From NCBI GenBank assembly GCA_017447165.1, contig JAFSOD010000001.1, positions 1 through 64,000 of the forward strand: a stretch of 64,000 bases of DNA, read 5' to 3'. A program made the translations under genes and the position numbers. Positions 1 to 7,929 of the stretch are shown piece after piece. The DNA comes from Bacilli bacterium. GTDB taxonomy: Bacteria > Bacillota_I > Bacilli_A > RFN20 > CAG-826. The notes under the pieces are model-generated. The model was not told the DNA's origin. It worked only from the letters and a program-made list of their open reading frames with translations, and did no database searches. Position 1 is the first letter of the stretch. Every line of letters starts with the position of its first letter.

Positions 1-124
1 TTCCGTTTTCTTTCTTGAAGGCCTCAAAAGAAATAGTGGAGTCTATCTTTCCTCCAAATGAGTTAGATACTAAATCATCTAAAGAACAACAGAAGAAGTT
101 AGCAATCTTAATAAGTGTATTCAT
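1..124 (-). pseudogene. XRE-type regulator fragment, runs off the left edge
   Basis: The minus strand from an ATG at 122-124 is open to the window edge. It reads MNTLIKIANFFCCSLDDLV, which resembles the last helix region of Cro/C1-type HTH proteins (pattern TL-KIA-F---SLD-L). The recognition helix that should precede it is absent, because the sequence upstream is the end of the serine recombinase, with which it overlaps by 17 bases in another frame. It is either a truncated regulator or a chance restart inside one. The rest lies outside the window. Confidence 0.4.
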
Positions 125-1469
125 CGAATGTTTTTATTACGTTAGGGACGGCTTTAAGCTTCTTTAGTATATCTTTCGTTCTTTCTTCTGCGCTGCCAAC
201 AATCAATAATTCGTTTTCAATGCCTACTCTTTTCACGGTCAGTTCTGAAATCTTATTCATTATTTGCTGCGCCATGGCAGTGGAGTAATCATCGAATTTA
301 CCATTGTATTCTTCCAGTCTTTCTTTGAAAGAATCTATCTCTTTATTGATTTTATCAATTTCCTTTCGATTGTCTTTCTCATCATCCCTTCCAAATCCTG
401 AAAGAAGTAGTTCTTTTAGTAAAGGGACATTATCTTTCATCTTTTTGACTAAGAGCATCATCCCTTCTTTAACTTCATCAACTGGAAGGTTTTCACTAGG
501 ACATGATTTGAATTGTCTGTTTTTAGCGCATACTAAGAATTTCTTTTGCTTTTTGCCATTGACTCCATAGTAATGGTTTGTTTTTACTGTGAAATTGCTA
601 TGGCAATGCGCACATACGAAGAATCCAGTGAATTCGCTCGTATTAATATGGTTTTCCGTATCATCAACCTTAAATTGTATTTTTCTTGCGTCTAGTTCAG
701 CTTGAGCTGCATTCCATATTTCTCTATCAACTATGGCTTGATGCCCATTTCTTACAAGCATCATATCTTCTTGGCCTCGGTTCTTGGTTGATTTCCTAGA
801 GCATAGCTTTACTGTGACGGTCTTTTGGATTAGGCAATCGCCTACGTATTTTTCATTCCTTAATATAGAACAAATAGTGTTATGTCCCCAATGACCACCA
901 GCAGGACCCTTAATTCCTTTATTTTCCAAGTGCCTAATAATTAAGGAAGTGCCATAGCCTTTTACACATAAATCATAGATTTCCCTGACAACTTTAGCCT
1001 CGCTTTCGATGACGATAATCTTTTTATCAACGGTTCTATATCCATAAAGGTTAGGTGGTAGTGAATATTTTCCTTCCTTCATGTTCTTGGTATATCGCCA
1101 TTTGACATTCTCACTAACAGTCAAGGCTTCTTCTTCGGCGAATTTAGCGCAGATTGTTATCATCTGGTCTGCCTTTACATCTAGAGATGATACCTCTTGC
1201 TCTTCAAAGTAAATCTCGATTCCTTTATTTCTAAATTCCCTAACTATTTCCAATAGATCGATTAGGTTTCTTGCGAATCTTGAAATCGATTTGACTAAGA
1301 TAATATCGATTAATCCAAGTCTAGCGTTTTCTATCATTTTCATGAACTCGGTACGATGAGCTAAAGAAGTGCCGCTTTTTCCATCATCAGGATAAATCCC
1401 TGAAAGTTTATATCGATATGAACCAACCGAATAGTGGTGCTCACCGTTAAGCAAGAGGATAGACATCAC
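108..1469 (-). pseudogene. Large serine recombinase lacking its catalytic N-terminus
   Basis: The 453-residue frame matches large serine recombinases of gut Firmicutes. It has a resolvase-domain remainder (SGIYPDDGKSGTS, then ILVKSISRFARN), a recombinase domain (YGYR, GHWGHNTICSILRNEKYVGD), a zinc ribbon (CAHC ... C ... C) and a C-terminal coiled coil. The usual N-terminal strand carrying the catalytic serine (RVAAYARVS in the intact relatives here) is missing, and the first residues look unrelated. The gene is therefore probably inactive. It stands divergent from, and 15 bases away from, a tyrosine recombinase, suggesting one element inserted into or replaced the head of another. Confidence 0.8.
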
Positions 1470-1484
1470 TAATAGGAGAACACA

Positions 1485-2435
1485 ATGATATTAAACAGAA
1501 AACAAGCAATCGAAGAAGCCCCTCCCCATAGGGAAATATATGAGGAATTCATCGGTGCCACTGACTTTAGAAGCGAAAGAACAATGACCACTTATAAAGG
1601 CTGTTTAGGTAGATACATTAGGTTTTTGGAGGCTATGAATATCGATAAGCCAAAGGAATCTAGTGTTACCAAATTCAAGAAAAGCCTAAGAGACAAAGGT
1701 TGCCATGGTGCGACCATACAGCTTTATGTTGTTGTTCTGAAGAAGTTCTATAAGTGGACTGAAAGAATGGGTTATTACCCAAACATTTCTTTAGATCTCC
1801 AAAACGAGAAAATTGATCCTACTTTCAAAAGGCAGGCTTTGACATTAGAAGAAGCTAATAAGTTACTTGATTGCGCTGCCGCTGAATCCACTAAAGGAAT
1901 CCAACAATTAAGGGATTACACATTAATCTACGTGATTCTTAATTTAGGCCTTAGAACAGTGGAGGCCAGTAGGGCGGACTTTGAGGACATCAGGCAAGAA
2001 GGAGAGTTCTTTTATCTATACGTCCAAGGAAAAGGGCGTGTAGAAAAGGATGAATCCATAAGGCTTCCTGAATCAGTTCTTCAAGTCATCAATGACTATA
2101 AGTCAGCTAGGAAAGTGGAGAAAGGACCGATGTTCATTAATCACGGTCATAACAAACCTAAAGAAAGAATTGAACCTAAGTTTATCAGTAGGATTGTTAA
2201 AAATTACTTAAAAGAGATCCACATCAATAGAAGGGAAATCACCGCACATAGCCTTCGTCATACATGTGCAACTTTAGCGTTGGCTAGAGGGGCCACTATG
2301 GAAGAGGTGCGACAGCTTTTAAGGCATAAATCTATTGAGACAACTCAGATTTATCTACATATGACAAACAAGACCAATAACCGTAGCCAATCGCTGGTTA
2401 ATGAGGTTTTGCATACCAAAAAAATAAACGAATAA
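1485..2435 (+). CDS. Tyrosine recombinase / integrase (XerC/D type)
   Basis: A full-length 316-residue tyrosine site-specific recombinase. The N-terminal half (about 15-105) is a SAM-like core-binding domain. The catalytic half carries the expected set R157 (LGLRTVEA), H255 and R258 (HSLRHT), H281 (LLRHKS) and the nucleophile Y290 (TTQIYLH). The start is the ATG preceded by AGGAGA about 6 bases upstream. It is followed 15 bases later by an antirepressor gene, so it is probably an integrase of a phage-like or conjugative element rather than the chromosomal XerC/D. All catalytic residues are present, so it may still be active. Confidence 0.9.
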   Translation: MILNRKQAIEEAPPHREIYEEFIGATDFRSERTMTTYKGCLGRYIRFLEAMNIDKPKESSVTKFKKSLRDKGCHGATIQLYVVVLKKFYKWTERMGYYPNISLDLQNEKIDPTFKRQALTLEEANKLLDCAAAESTKGIQQLRDYTLIYVILNLGLRTVEASRADFEDIRQEGEFFYLYVQGKGRVEKDESIRLPESVLQVINDYKSARKVEKGPMFINHGHNKPKERIEPKFISRIVKNYLKEIHINRREITAHSLRHTCATLALARGATMEEVRQLLRHKSIETTQIYLHMTNKTNNRSQSLVNEVLHTKKINE

Positions 2436-2450
2436 AAGGAAATAAGAATT

Positions 2451-3248
2451 ATGGAAAAAGAAGAAAATAATGAGGTTTTAGCGGAGAATTTACCTGAAAA
2501 ACCTATAGAAATCACAACATTTACTTCTGAATCATTCGGAAGTTTAAGGACTACCTACGATGAATTTGGTAGGCCAGTAATCTGCTTAAAGGATGCATGC
2601 AATATTTTAGGGATCAAAAACCCTAGCGATGCCAAAAAGAGATTAAAACCTGATGGCGTTGTCCGCATCTCAAAAGTGGAGAATAGCAAATTCAATAATT
2701 ACCTTTACATCACAGAAGGAAACCTATATCGACTCATCTTCCAATCTAGAAAAGAAGAAGCCATCCAATTTACCGATTGGGTAACCGAGATAGTCATTCC
2801 TTCCATTAGGAAATACGGCCGCTATGACGTTAAGACCATCACTGGTTCTAAAGAAGCGGCGATTAATTTCCTAGAGTCATATCACGAACTCAAAGTCAGA
2901 AATAACATCCTAGAAGTTGTTAATGAAGTAACAGCTGAAGCGAGGAAGTATGTCAAAGAAGCCACCGATAGTGGTGTTCTTCGTCACTTATTCGATGTTC
3001 CAGCGATATTAAAAATCAAAGGGATTAATAAGCAGACATTGTTTTCATTCCTTCGCTCCCATGATGTTTTGAATGAAGAAAACCTTCCAACCCAAGAATA
3101 TATCGACAAGGGTTGGTTTAGAGTCGATACCCATACCTACATCAATAAGAAGGCAGTGAAGGTCACCCACATCACTCCGATGGTGTATCAAACTGGCATC
3201 AAAGGGATAAGAGAACTTTTGACAAAATGGGCTGGGAAGAAGTGCTAG
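2451..3248 (+). CDS. Phage antirepressor (BRO-N plus KilA-C type)
   Basis: The 265-residue protein has an N-terminal BRO/Ant domain (about 25-125: FGSLRTTYDEFGRPVICLKD, LGIKNPSDAKKRL, then LYRLIFQSRKEEAIQF and VTEIVIPSIRKYG) and a C-terminal KilAC/ANT-like winged-helix domain (about 165-262: LRHLFDVPAILKIKGINKQ, RVDTHTYINKKAV). Such proteins relieve phage repressors or bind DNA in prophages and ICEs. It lies 15 bases after the integrase, probably in one transcript. The frame is intact and carries no sign of decay, unlike most neighbours. Confidence 0.85.
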   Translation: MEKEENNEVLAENLPEKPIEITTFTSESFGSLRTTYDEFGRPVICLKDACNILGIKNPSDAKKRLKPDGVVRISKVENSKFNNYLYITEGNLYRLIFQSRKEEAIQFTDWVTEIVIPSIRKYGRYDVKTITGSKEAAINFLESYHELKVRNNILEVVNEVTAEARKYVKEATDSGVLRHLFDVPAILKIKGINKQTLFSFLRSHDVLNEENLPTQEYIDKGWFRVDTHTYINKKAVKVTHITPMVYQTGIKGIRELLTKWAGKKC

Positions 3249-3261
3249 TCTTCCCTCCCTG

Positions 3262-3297
3262 TTTGAGTGGAAATAATGTACGTTATGTGAACTCAAA
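3262..3297. repeat. Hairpin shared with 5165-5194, ahead of the DUF4373 gene
   Basis: A perfect 7-base inverted repeat (TTTGAGT 3262-3268, ACTCAAA 3291-3297) encloses GGAAATAATG...GTTATGTGA. It ends 9 bases before the AAAGGAGGTGG ribosome site of the next gene. A relative lies at 5165-5194, sharing the GAGT-GAAATAAT left half and the ATGAACTCAAA right half. It may be a leader element or part of a repeated mobile border; the function is unknown. Confidence 0.45.
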
Positions 3298-3317
3298 GGT
3301 AAAGGAGGTGGTTTTAT

Positions 3318-3770
3318 ATGGCTAATCCAAAGCAGAAGTTGGATTGGTTTCCTGTGGATACGAGAATACTTGAGGATCCTAAAGTCCGTAAGCTAGTCCA
3401 TAAGAAGAAAGTGGTGGGCTATGGCGTTTTTATCCATGTCCTTTCGCGCATCTATCTGAATGGTTACTTTATCAAAGATAACCTAGACTCTTTTAGCGAG
3501 GATATCGCTTATGATTTAGGCTATAACGATTCTGAAGAGCATATCCAAGAAATAAAGGACATTATCCAGCTGATGATGGATTTAGGACTCCTAGATTCTT
3601 TTAGCTACGAATATGAATCCGTCTTCACCTCTAAAGCGATCCAGGTGCAGTTTGTTAAATCCACGATTAGAAGAAAACCTCAAGAAAGGCCTCACTGGCT
3701 ATTATCCCCAGAAGAAGAAGCCGATATTAAGGCCTATTTAAAAGCGCAGAAGGAAGAGAACTGTGACTGA
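3318..3770 (+). CDS. DUF4373 / Lin1244-like phage replication protein, N-terminal part
   Basis: The 150-residue protein begins KQKLDWFPVDTRILEDPKVR and continues GYGVFIHVLSRIYLNGYF, the signature of the DUF4373 / Lin1244-Lin1753 N-terminal domain found in phage and ICE replisome-organiser-like proteins. The ribosome site AAAGGAGGTGG is very strong. Full members usually have a charged tail with repeated motifs and a C-terminal helical domain. Here the frame stops at TGA, but the next 110 bases hold two copies of an ACATTATGTTA-type repeat and a run of GTGAAA units that look like that tail in other frames, so the protein is probably shortened by an indel. Confidence 0.7.
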   Translation: MANPKQKLDWFPVDTRILEDPKVRKLVHKKKVVGYGVFIHVLSRIYLNGYFIKDNLDSFSEDIAYDLGYNDSEEHIQEIKDIIQLMMDLGLLDSFSYEYESVFTSKAIQVQFVKSTIRRKPQERPHWLLSPEEEADIKAYLKAQKEENCD

Positions 3771-3880
3771 TTTTGTAAACATTATGTTAGCAATATGTCA
3801 GCAGAATAAGAGATTTTGTCGACATTATGTTACATTCGGAAACATTCCTCTCTTTTGAGAAAGTGAAAGTGAAATAGAAA

Positions 3881-4234
3881 GTGAAAAAGAGAATAGATAA
3901 ACATGATAAATACGATAAAGGGAATTGTCCCTTCCATTTGAACTACTTTACTTCTTGCTTAATCGAGGATCATCTAATAACCGTTTACGATAAGGACATC
4001 TTCCTATTCAACCAGATGTTTGATGACGTCGTAGTGGATAACGATTTAGAGCTGGTAAAACGCTGCTTTAGATACACTAGGGATTACTGCAATAAGAACA
4101 AGAACAACATCCATAACATGTTTAAGTTCTTCAAATATTCTTTCTATGAGAATCTACGAAAAATGGATGGATACGATGAAAGAATGGAGAAATGGTTTAG
4201 GGAAGTGGATGAGTATTTGCATGGAAATTCCTAA
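3881..4234 (+). CDS. Hypothetical protein, possible C-terminal part of the phage replication gene
   Basis: The 117-residue frame starts at GTG with no convincing ribosome site, inside a GTGAAA-rich stretch. It is rich in aromatic and charged residues (FLFNQMFDDVV, FRYTRDYCNKNKNN, NIHNMFKFFKYSFYENL). The pattern of a helical segment, then IHNM-KFFKYS-Y-NL, is like the C-terminal domain that follows the DUF4373 N-terminus in phage proteins. I infer that it and the gene at 3318 were once one reading frame. An independent small gene cannot be excluded. Confidence 0.4.
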   Translation: MKKRIDKHDKYDKGNCPFHLNYFTSCLIEDHLITVYDKDIFLFNQMFDDVVVDNDLELVKRCFRYTRDYCNKNKNNIHNMFKFFKYSFYENLRKMDGYDERMEKWFREVDEYLHGNS

Positions 4235-4299
4235 AAGGAATAGAAAGAGAGATATAAAAGTGATATACTTTAGTTTGAAATTGAAAACGGAGGCGCAAG

Positions 4300-4790
4300 A
4301 TGACCTACGCTGAAGCAAAAGTGATTTATTAGCGAACGTTCTTGCTTTTACTGAGGACGATCCTTATGCATTTGAACAAATCGCTAATGACTTAATGCTT
4401 AAGATGGGTTATGGTTTTGATAATTTTGAATCTGGCCACGTTACAAAGAAATCTGGTGATGGCGGGGTTGATTCAATCATTTTCTCCGATAAACTCGGAT
4501 TAGAAAAAATTTATGTCCAAGCAAAAAGATACGATCCTAAAAACAGCGTAGGAAGTCCAGAAGTCCAACAATTCAAAGGAAGTATCGGAAATTCCAAAGG
4601 CGTGTTTATCACTACATCTTACTTTAGTAAGCCAGCTATAGCGTTTGTGAATGATAAGAGTAATAGCAATATTGTTTTGATTGATGGTGATAAATTAACC
4701 GAACTTATGTATGAATTCGGAATTGGACTCCAATCAAAGGTTACTACAATCGACATCAAAGAACTCGACACCGATTATTTTAATAAATAA
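4300..4790 (+). pseudogene. Mrr-type restriction endonuclease, frameshifted
   Basis: An ATG at 4300 with CGGAGG upstream begins MTYAEAK and then hits TAG at 4330. Reading on in the -1 frame from the AAAA run at 4317-4320 gives a continuous Mrr_cat domain to 4790: SDLLANVLAFTEDDPYAFEQ, then GDGGVD and IYVQAKRY, the D...QxK PD-(D/E)XK nuclease signature. One lost A would explain the break. The catalytic residues survive in the downstream frame (4395 onward would give 131 residues), but the natural start is cut off. Mrr enzymes cut modified DNA. Only the catalytic domain is present, with no Mrr_N winged helix. Confidence 0.75.
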
Positions 4791-4803
4791 ATATTGGCTA
4801 CAA

Positions 4804-5076
4804 ATGGAAAATAACAAAATAGTCATATACGACATTCCTTTATTCTCATATTTGGAGTTAACAATCAAAGATGATTGCTTTGAATTTTATTCTGAAATAA
4901 GAATGAACGATGATGGTGATACTTCTGAAGTGAATTACTTTTTAACCAAAGAAGAAACGGCTAAATTGTTAAGCGTGATATCTCTAGATGATTTTATTGA
5001 AATGGTTAGAAAAGAAAGACTTAAAGGAATGTTTGAGTTTTTTAAGAAAAACGGTATTAAATCAAAGGCGTATTAA
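4804..5076 (+). CDS. Hypothetical small protein after the Mrr relic
   Basis: From the ATG at 4804 the frame gives 90 residues (IVIYDIPLFSYLELTI, then FLTKEETAKLLSVI, ending KKNGIKSKAY). The same frame is open further upstream inside the Mrr relic, but the ATG just after the Mrr stop is the natural start. No strong ribosome site is visible, so translation may be coupled to Mrr. I do not recognise the family. The mix of strands and one helix is compatible with a small partner or immunity-type protein of the nuclease, which is a guess from position only. Confidence 0.4.
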   Translation: MENNKIVIYDIPLFSYLELTIKDDCFEFYSEIRMNDDGDTSEVNYFLTKEETAKLLSVISLDDFIEMVRKERLKGMFEFFKKNGIKSKAY

Positions 5077-5164
5077 AAAAGCTGACCTCGTGAATCGCGA
5101 TATCAGTTAGCAACCGTGAAAAATTTTCACTCTTGGTTAAACGCTTTAGATTAAGAAAAAAACT

Positions 5165-5194
5165 GAGTCGAAATAATTCTTGTTTAATGAACTC
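5165..5194. repeat. Second copy of the GAGT...ACTC hairpin
   Basis: GAGT at 5165-5168 pairs with ACTC at 5191-5194 (5 base pairs with the flanking T and A). The loop keeps CGAAATAATT...GTTTAATGA, closely similar to the copy at 3262-3297. In this copy no gene follows closely, and a terminator lies 33 bases downstream. Confidence 0.4.
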
Positions 5195-5226
5195 AAAATA
5201 GACTTAATACAAGTATTAAGAAATAG

Positions 5227-5250
5227 ACCTCCGTTTATTCAGAGGTTTTT
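5227..5250 (+). terminator. Rho-independent terminator
   Basis: ACCTC (5227-5231) pairs with GAGGT (5242-5246) and is followed by TTTTT. The stem is short (5 base pairs), and an 8-base palindrome at 5203-5220 sits just upstream. Confidence 0.5.
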
Positions 5251-5529
5251 AAATACAAAAATGGCTCTTGCGAAAAGCAAAAGCCTAGAGGAATTTAAAA
5301 AATATGGATTGAACTATTTTTCTGGAGCAGTATATGGGACGTAACTTACGGCAGTCGTACCTAAATCAATATATGTTTTCTTGTTTTCTTAAGGGTGTTA
5401 CCCGCCCTAGTAAAAATGATAAACCTAGAGCGGGATTTTCGTTAAGCAGGGAAAATTTAGAAAACCTGCCGTTTATGAATTATTTGTATTAGATGTTGTA
5501 GTGGTAGTGTTTGAAGACGTCCATAACTA

Positions 5530-5778
5530 ATGTATTTAAAAATAGGGGAAATAACGAATCAAGATATTGGACAAATGCAGATGTATGTCAATTACTATGA
5601 TCGTTTTGTGAAATCTGATGAAAAGAATAAAATTATTGGCATTTTACTATGTAAAGAAAAAGATGATGCGTTTGTAAGATTAACATTACCAGAAGATAAT
5701 AATCAGATATTTGCCGCTAAATATGAGACCATCCTTCCAACCAAAGAAGAGTTGATACAATTATTAATGGACAAATAA
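5530..5778 (+). pseudogene. YhcG/DUF1016 nuclease, C-terminal fragment
   Basis: The 82 residues read KIGEITNQDIGQMQMYVNYY, then IIGILLCKEKDDAFVRLTLP and NNQIFAAKYETILPTKEEL. This is the conserved C-terminal part of the DUF1016 (YhcG) PD-(D/E)XK nuclease domain, whose full proteins are about 340-380 residues. The N-terminal domain and the first nuclease residues are missing upstream, where only non-coding hairpins are found. The ATG is simply the first in frame. The fragment cannot be active. A separate remnant that looks like the N-terminal half of the same family lies at 12535-12810. Confidence 0.8.
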
Positions 5779-5850
5779 AAAGACAGCGACTCGAAACCTC
5801 ATTCGCCCCTAGCTGTCATTCTATTATTACTTTATTACAACTCGAGTTGA

Positions 5851-6570
5851 CTAGCAATAATGTTCAGCAGTCGCAATAGCGAGCTCAATCATTCTGCCAA
5901 GACCAAACGCTCTTTCTTCAGCGGTTAGCTTTTTATCATGATTGATAAAGCTATCGGTGACTGTTAATAAGCATAATGCTTTTTTGCCAAATCTTGCCGC
6001 ATTCGCGTATAAGGCATAAGATTCCATCTCCACACCCATCACGCCTAAAGCCGCCCATCTTTTCCAGACTTCTTGATCATAGTCATAGAAGACATCCGCA
6101 GAGAAGATATTACCGCCATGATAAGGAATCTTTGATTTCTTAGCTTCTTCATAAGCAGTTAACATTAAGTCAAAGTCAGCAACCGCGGAATAAACACCGT
6201 TTAATTTGAATTGGCTCATCCAATTACTATCAGTGCATGCGCCTGAGCAGATAAGGACATCTTTTAATTCAATATTAGGTTGATAGGTACCACAGGTACC
6301 AACTCTAATAATAATTTCCACTCCGTAGCTCATATATAATTCAGAGGAATAAATACCAATTGATGGCATTCCCATTCCTGAGGCCATAACGGAAATCTTT
6401 TTATTGTTCTTTGTTAGTCCGGTATACCCTAAGATACCTCTAACATTAGTGACTTCTTTATAATCGTGTAAATAGGTTTCGGCGATCCATTTCGCTCTAA
6501 TTGGATCTCCAGGCATTAAAACAACCTTAGCAAAATCGCCTTTTTCAGCATTGATATGAGGTGTTCCCAT
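5851..6570 (-). CDS. deoD: Purine nucleoside phosphorylase DeoD
   Basis: The 239-residue protein is a typical hexameric DeoD-type phosphorylase that splits purine (deoxy)ribonucleosides with phosphate to base and (deoxy)ribose-1-phosphate in salvage. Signature segments are GTPHIN, MPGDPIRAKWIAE, RVGTCGTYQ, GVEMESYALYANA and LTVTDSF. The start is the ATG at 6570 (MGTPHIN), 7 bases after AAGGAGAT; an ATG 8 codons upstream lacks a ribosome site. It stands alone, divergent from the gene at 6673. Its 3' end faces the mobile region. Confidence 0.95.
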   Translation of the reverse strand: MGTPHINAEKGDFAKVVLMPGDPIRAKWIAETYLHDYKEVTNVRGILGYTGLTKNNKKISVMASGMGMPSIGIYSSELYMSYGVEIIIRVGTCGTYQPNIELKDVLICSGACTDSNWMSQFKLNGVYSAVADFDLMLTAYEEAKKSKIPYHGGNIFSADVFYDYDQEVWKRWAALGVMGVEMESYALYANAARFGKKALCLLTVTDSFINHDKKLTAEERAFGLGRMIELAIATAEHYC

Positions 6571-6672
6571 TTTGTATCTCCTTATTAAGCACATCTATTT
6601 TACTACAATAACTAGTTATCACCAAATTATTTCGATATTGAAGTTTAAAGTGATAATCAGTAAACTGATTTT

Positions 6673-7080
6673 ATGAAAAAAGTTAGAAATGTCTATGTTT
6701 TAGAAACTTGCGATTTAAAAATCCTGGAAACAGTGTCTTTATTAAATAAAGATAGTTATTATCCTTTACCTGAAGGTGTTTATAAGATTCTTTCAGGGGT
6801 GGATGATGAAGAAACTGAGAAGTTTTCTGAACTTCCTACATATAAGACATTAATTTCTTATAACTCTAAAAAAGTGTCTCGATTAATCGTGATGCTTATT
6901 AGATATCACTATTTAGAAAGAGTCTATGATAAAGCTAGTGATAAACTCTATTTAAAAGTTGCTCCTAAAGGGGAGACTGAACTAGTAAAATATCACAAAA
7001 AACACAAGTATAAATTCACAAAAAAAGAGGTTAATTTGGAACCTACAATTGTGAAACTTGATTTAAGTAAAATTAAGTAA
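6673..7080 (+). CDS. Winged-helix protein of the RQC-minor type
   Basis: The 135-residue protein contains a segment (LPEGVYKILSGVDDEET, then TYKTLISYNSKKVSRLIVML, IRYHYLERVYD, KLYLKVAPKGE) that fits the small stand-alone RQC-like winged-helix proteins called RQC-minor-1, seen in Erysipelotrichia and related Bacilli. These are predicted to bind DNA or RNA; no exact function is known to me. The C-terminus is lysine-rich. It has its own promoter region between it and deoD and precedes cdaA by about 60 bases, with a separate ribosome site there. Confidence 0.55.
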   Translation: MKKVRNVYVLETCDLKILETVSLLNKDSYYPLPEGVYKILSGVDDEETEKFSELPTYKTLISYNSKKVSRLIVMLIRYHYLERVYDKASDKLYLKVAPKGETELVKYHKKHKYKFTKKEVNLEPTIVKLDLSKIK

Positions 7081-7141
7081 TAAATTGATAGTCACTTTAA
7101 ATAATTATAAAATTATTAAGTTGACTATAGGAGGATAGAAT

Positions 7142-7918
7142 ATGTTATTTGCTTGGGATACGATGCACATCGCACAATTTATAATTTCACTTTTGGTGAT
7201 TATCGGATTATATGGATTCCTATTTTTGATGTATAGCAAGATTGTTAAACGCCTTGCTGGATACTTATTCGTTTCTATCTCCTTTGCCGCAACTTTAGTT
7301 TGTTTCCTATTCAACCTCACCTATGTTTTTGTTGCTGTTGTTGGCTTAACCGCTGTGGGCGTTACCATCTCCTTATTCACCAACTTAGGTGATTTAAGAC
7401 AATTTCTTGCCAATCCATTTAAAGGTAGCAGAGTGAAGTCTGGTAAGATGGAAGTCGAAAAGATTTATAACCGTGAGTTATTATATAAAACCATTGAAAA
7501 AGCAGTTATTAACTTATCCAAAACTAGAACTGGTGCAATCATGACTTTTGAAAAGAATACTTCTTTACAAGACGTCATTAAAAATGGTGTTGCAGTGAGA
7601 GCACCTGTCTCTGCTGAATTATTAGTCACAATCTTCTATCCTGGAACTAGACTCCATGATGGTGCGGTTGTTATCCACGGCAATGAAATTGTCGCTGCTA
7701 GTGTTTTCTATACTCCAACTACTAAACCATTCGCTGGTAAATATGGCAGCCGTCATAGAGCCGCTTTAGGTATCTCTGAAATCTCTGATAGCGTTACTGT
7801 TGTTGTTTCTGAAGAAACCGGAAGAATTTCTTTTGCAGTCAACGGACAACTTGATCCAGTCGACCAAGAAAGCTTCTTAAGAGTGTTTGAAAACTATATG
7901 GACGGAGTAACCGAATAA
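7142..7918 (+). CDS. cdaA: Diadenylate cyclase CdaA
   Basis: A 258-residue membrane-bound c-di-AMP synthase (2 ATP to c-di-AMP). Three hydrophobic segments (about 10-30, 36-56, 60-80) are followed by the DisA_N/DAC domain with TGAIMTFEKNT, the DGA motif at 173-175 and the RHR motif at 204-206 (GSRHRAALG). AGGAGG lies 6 bases before the ATG. Usual CdaA is about 270 residues, so it is full length. The customary partner genes cdaR and glmM are not next to it. It is followed after 11 bases by a Nudix gene, probably co-transcribed. Confidence 0.93.
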   Translation: MLFAWDTMHIAQFIISLLVIIGLYGFLFLMYSKIVKRLAGYLFVSISFAATLVCFLFNLTYVFVAVVGLTAVGVTISLFTNLGDLRQFLANPFKGSRVKSGKMEVEKIYNRELLYKTIEKAVINLSKTRTGAIMTFEKNTSLQDVIKNGVAVRAPVSAELLVTIFYPGTRLHDGAVVIHGNEIVAASVFYTPTTKPFAGKYGSRHRAALGISEISDSVTVVVSEETGRISFAVNGQLDPVDQESFLRVFENYMDGVTE

Positions 7919-7929
7919 TAGGTTAACAA

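Larger units (their letters stand above)
5077..5529. other. Non-coding stretch with hairpins and a terminator
   Basis: This 450-base gap holds several structures: the second copy of the GAGT...ACTC hairpin (5165-5194), a perfect 8-base inverted repeat CTTAATAC/GTATTAAG (5203-5220), a terminator (5227-5250), a hairpin CCCGC-CTAG/CTAG-GCGGG (5401-5434) and a GCAGG/CCTGC hairpin near 5446-5470. A 27-codon frame at 5261-5344 has no ribosome site. No larger gene is seen. The density of hairpins suggests debris of element ends or regulatory RNA. Confidence 0.5.

Noticed and set aside
5261-5344. 27-codon frame starting MALAKSKSLEEFKK
   Set aside because: It starts with ATG but has no ribosome site and lies just after a terminator; length alone is not evidence.
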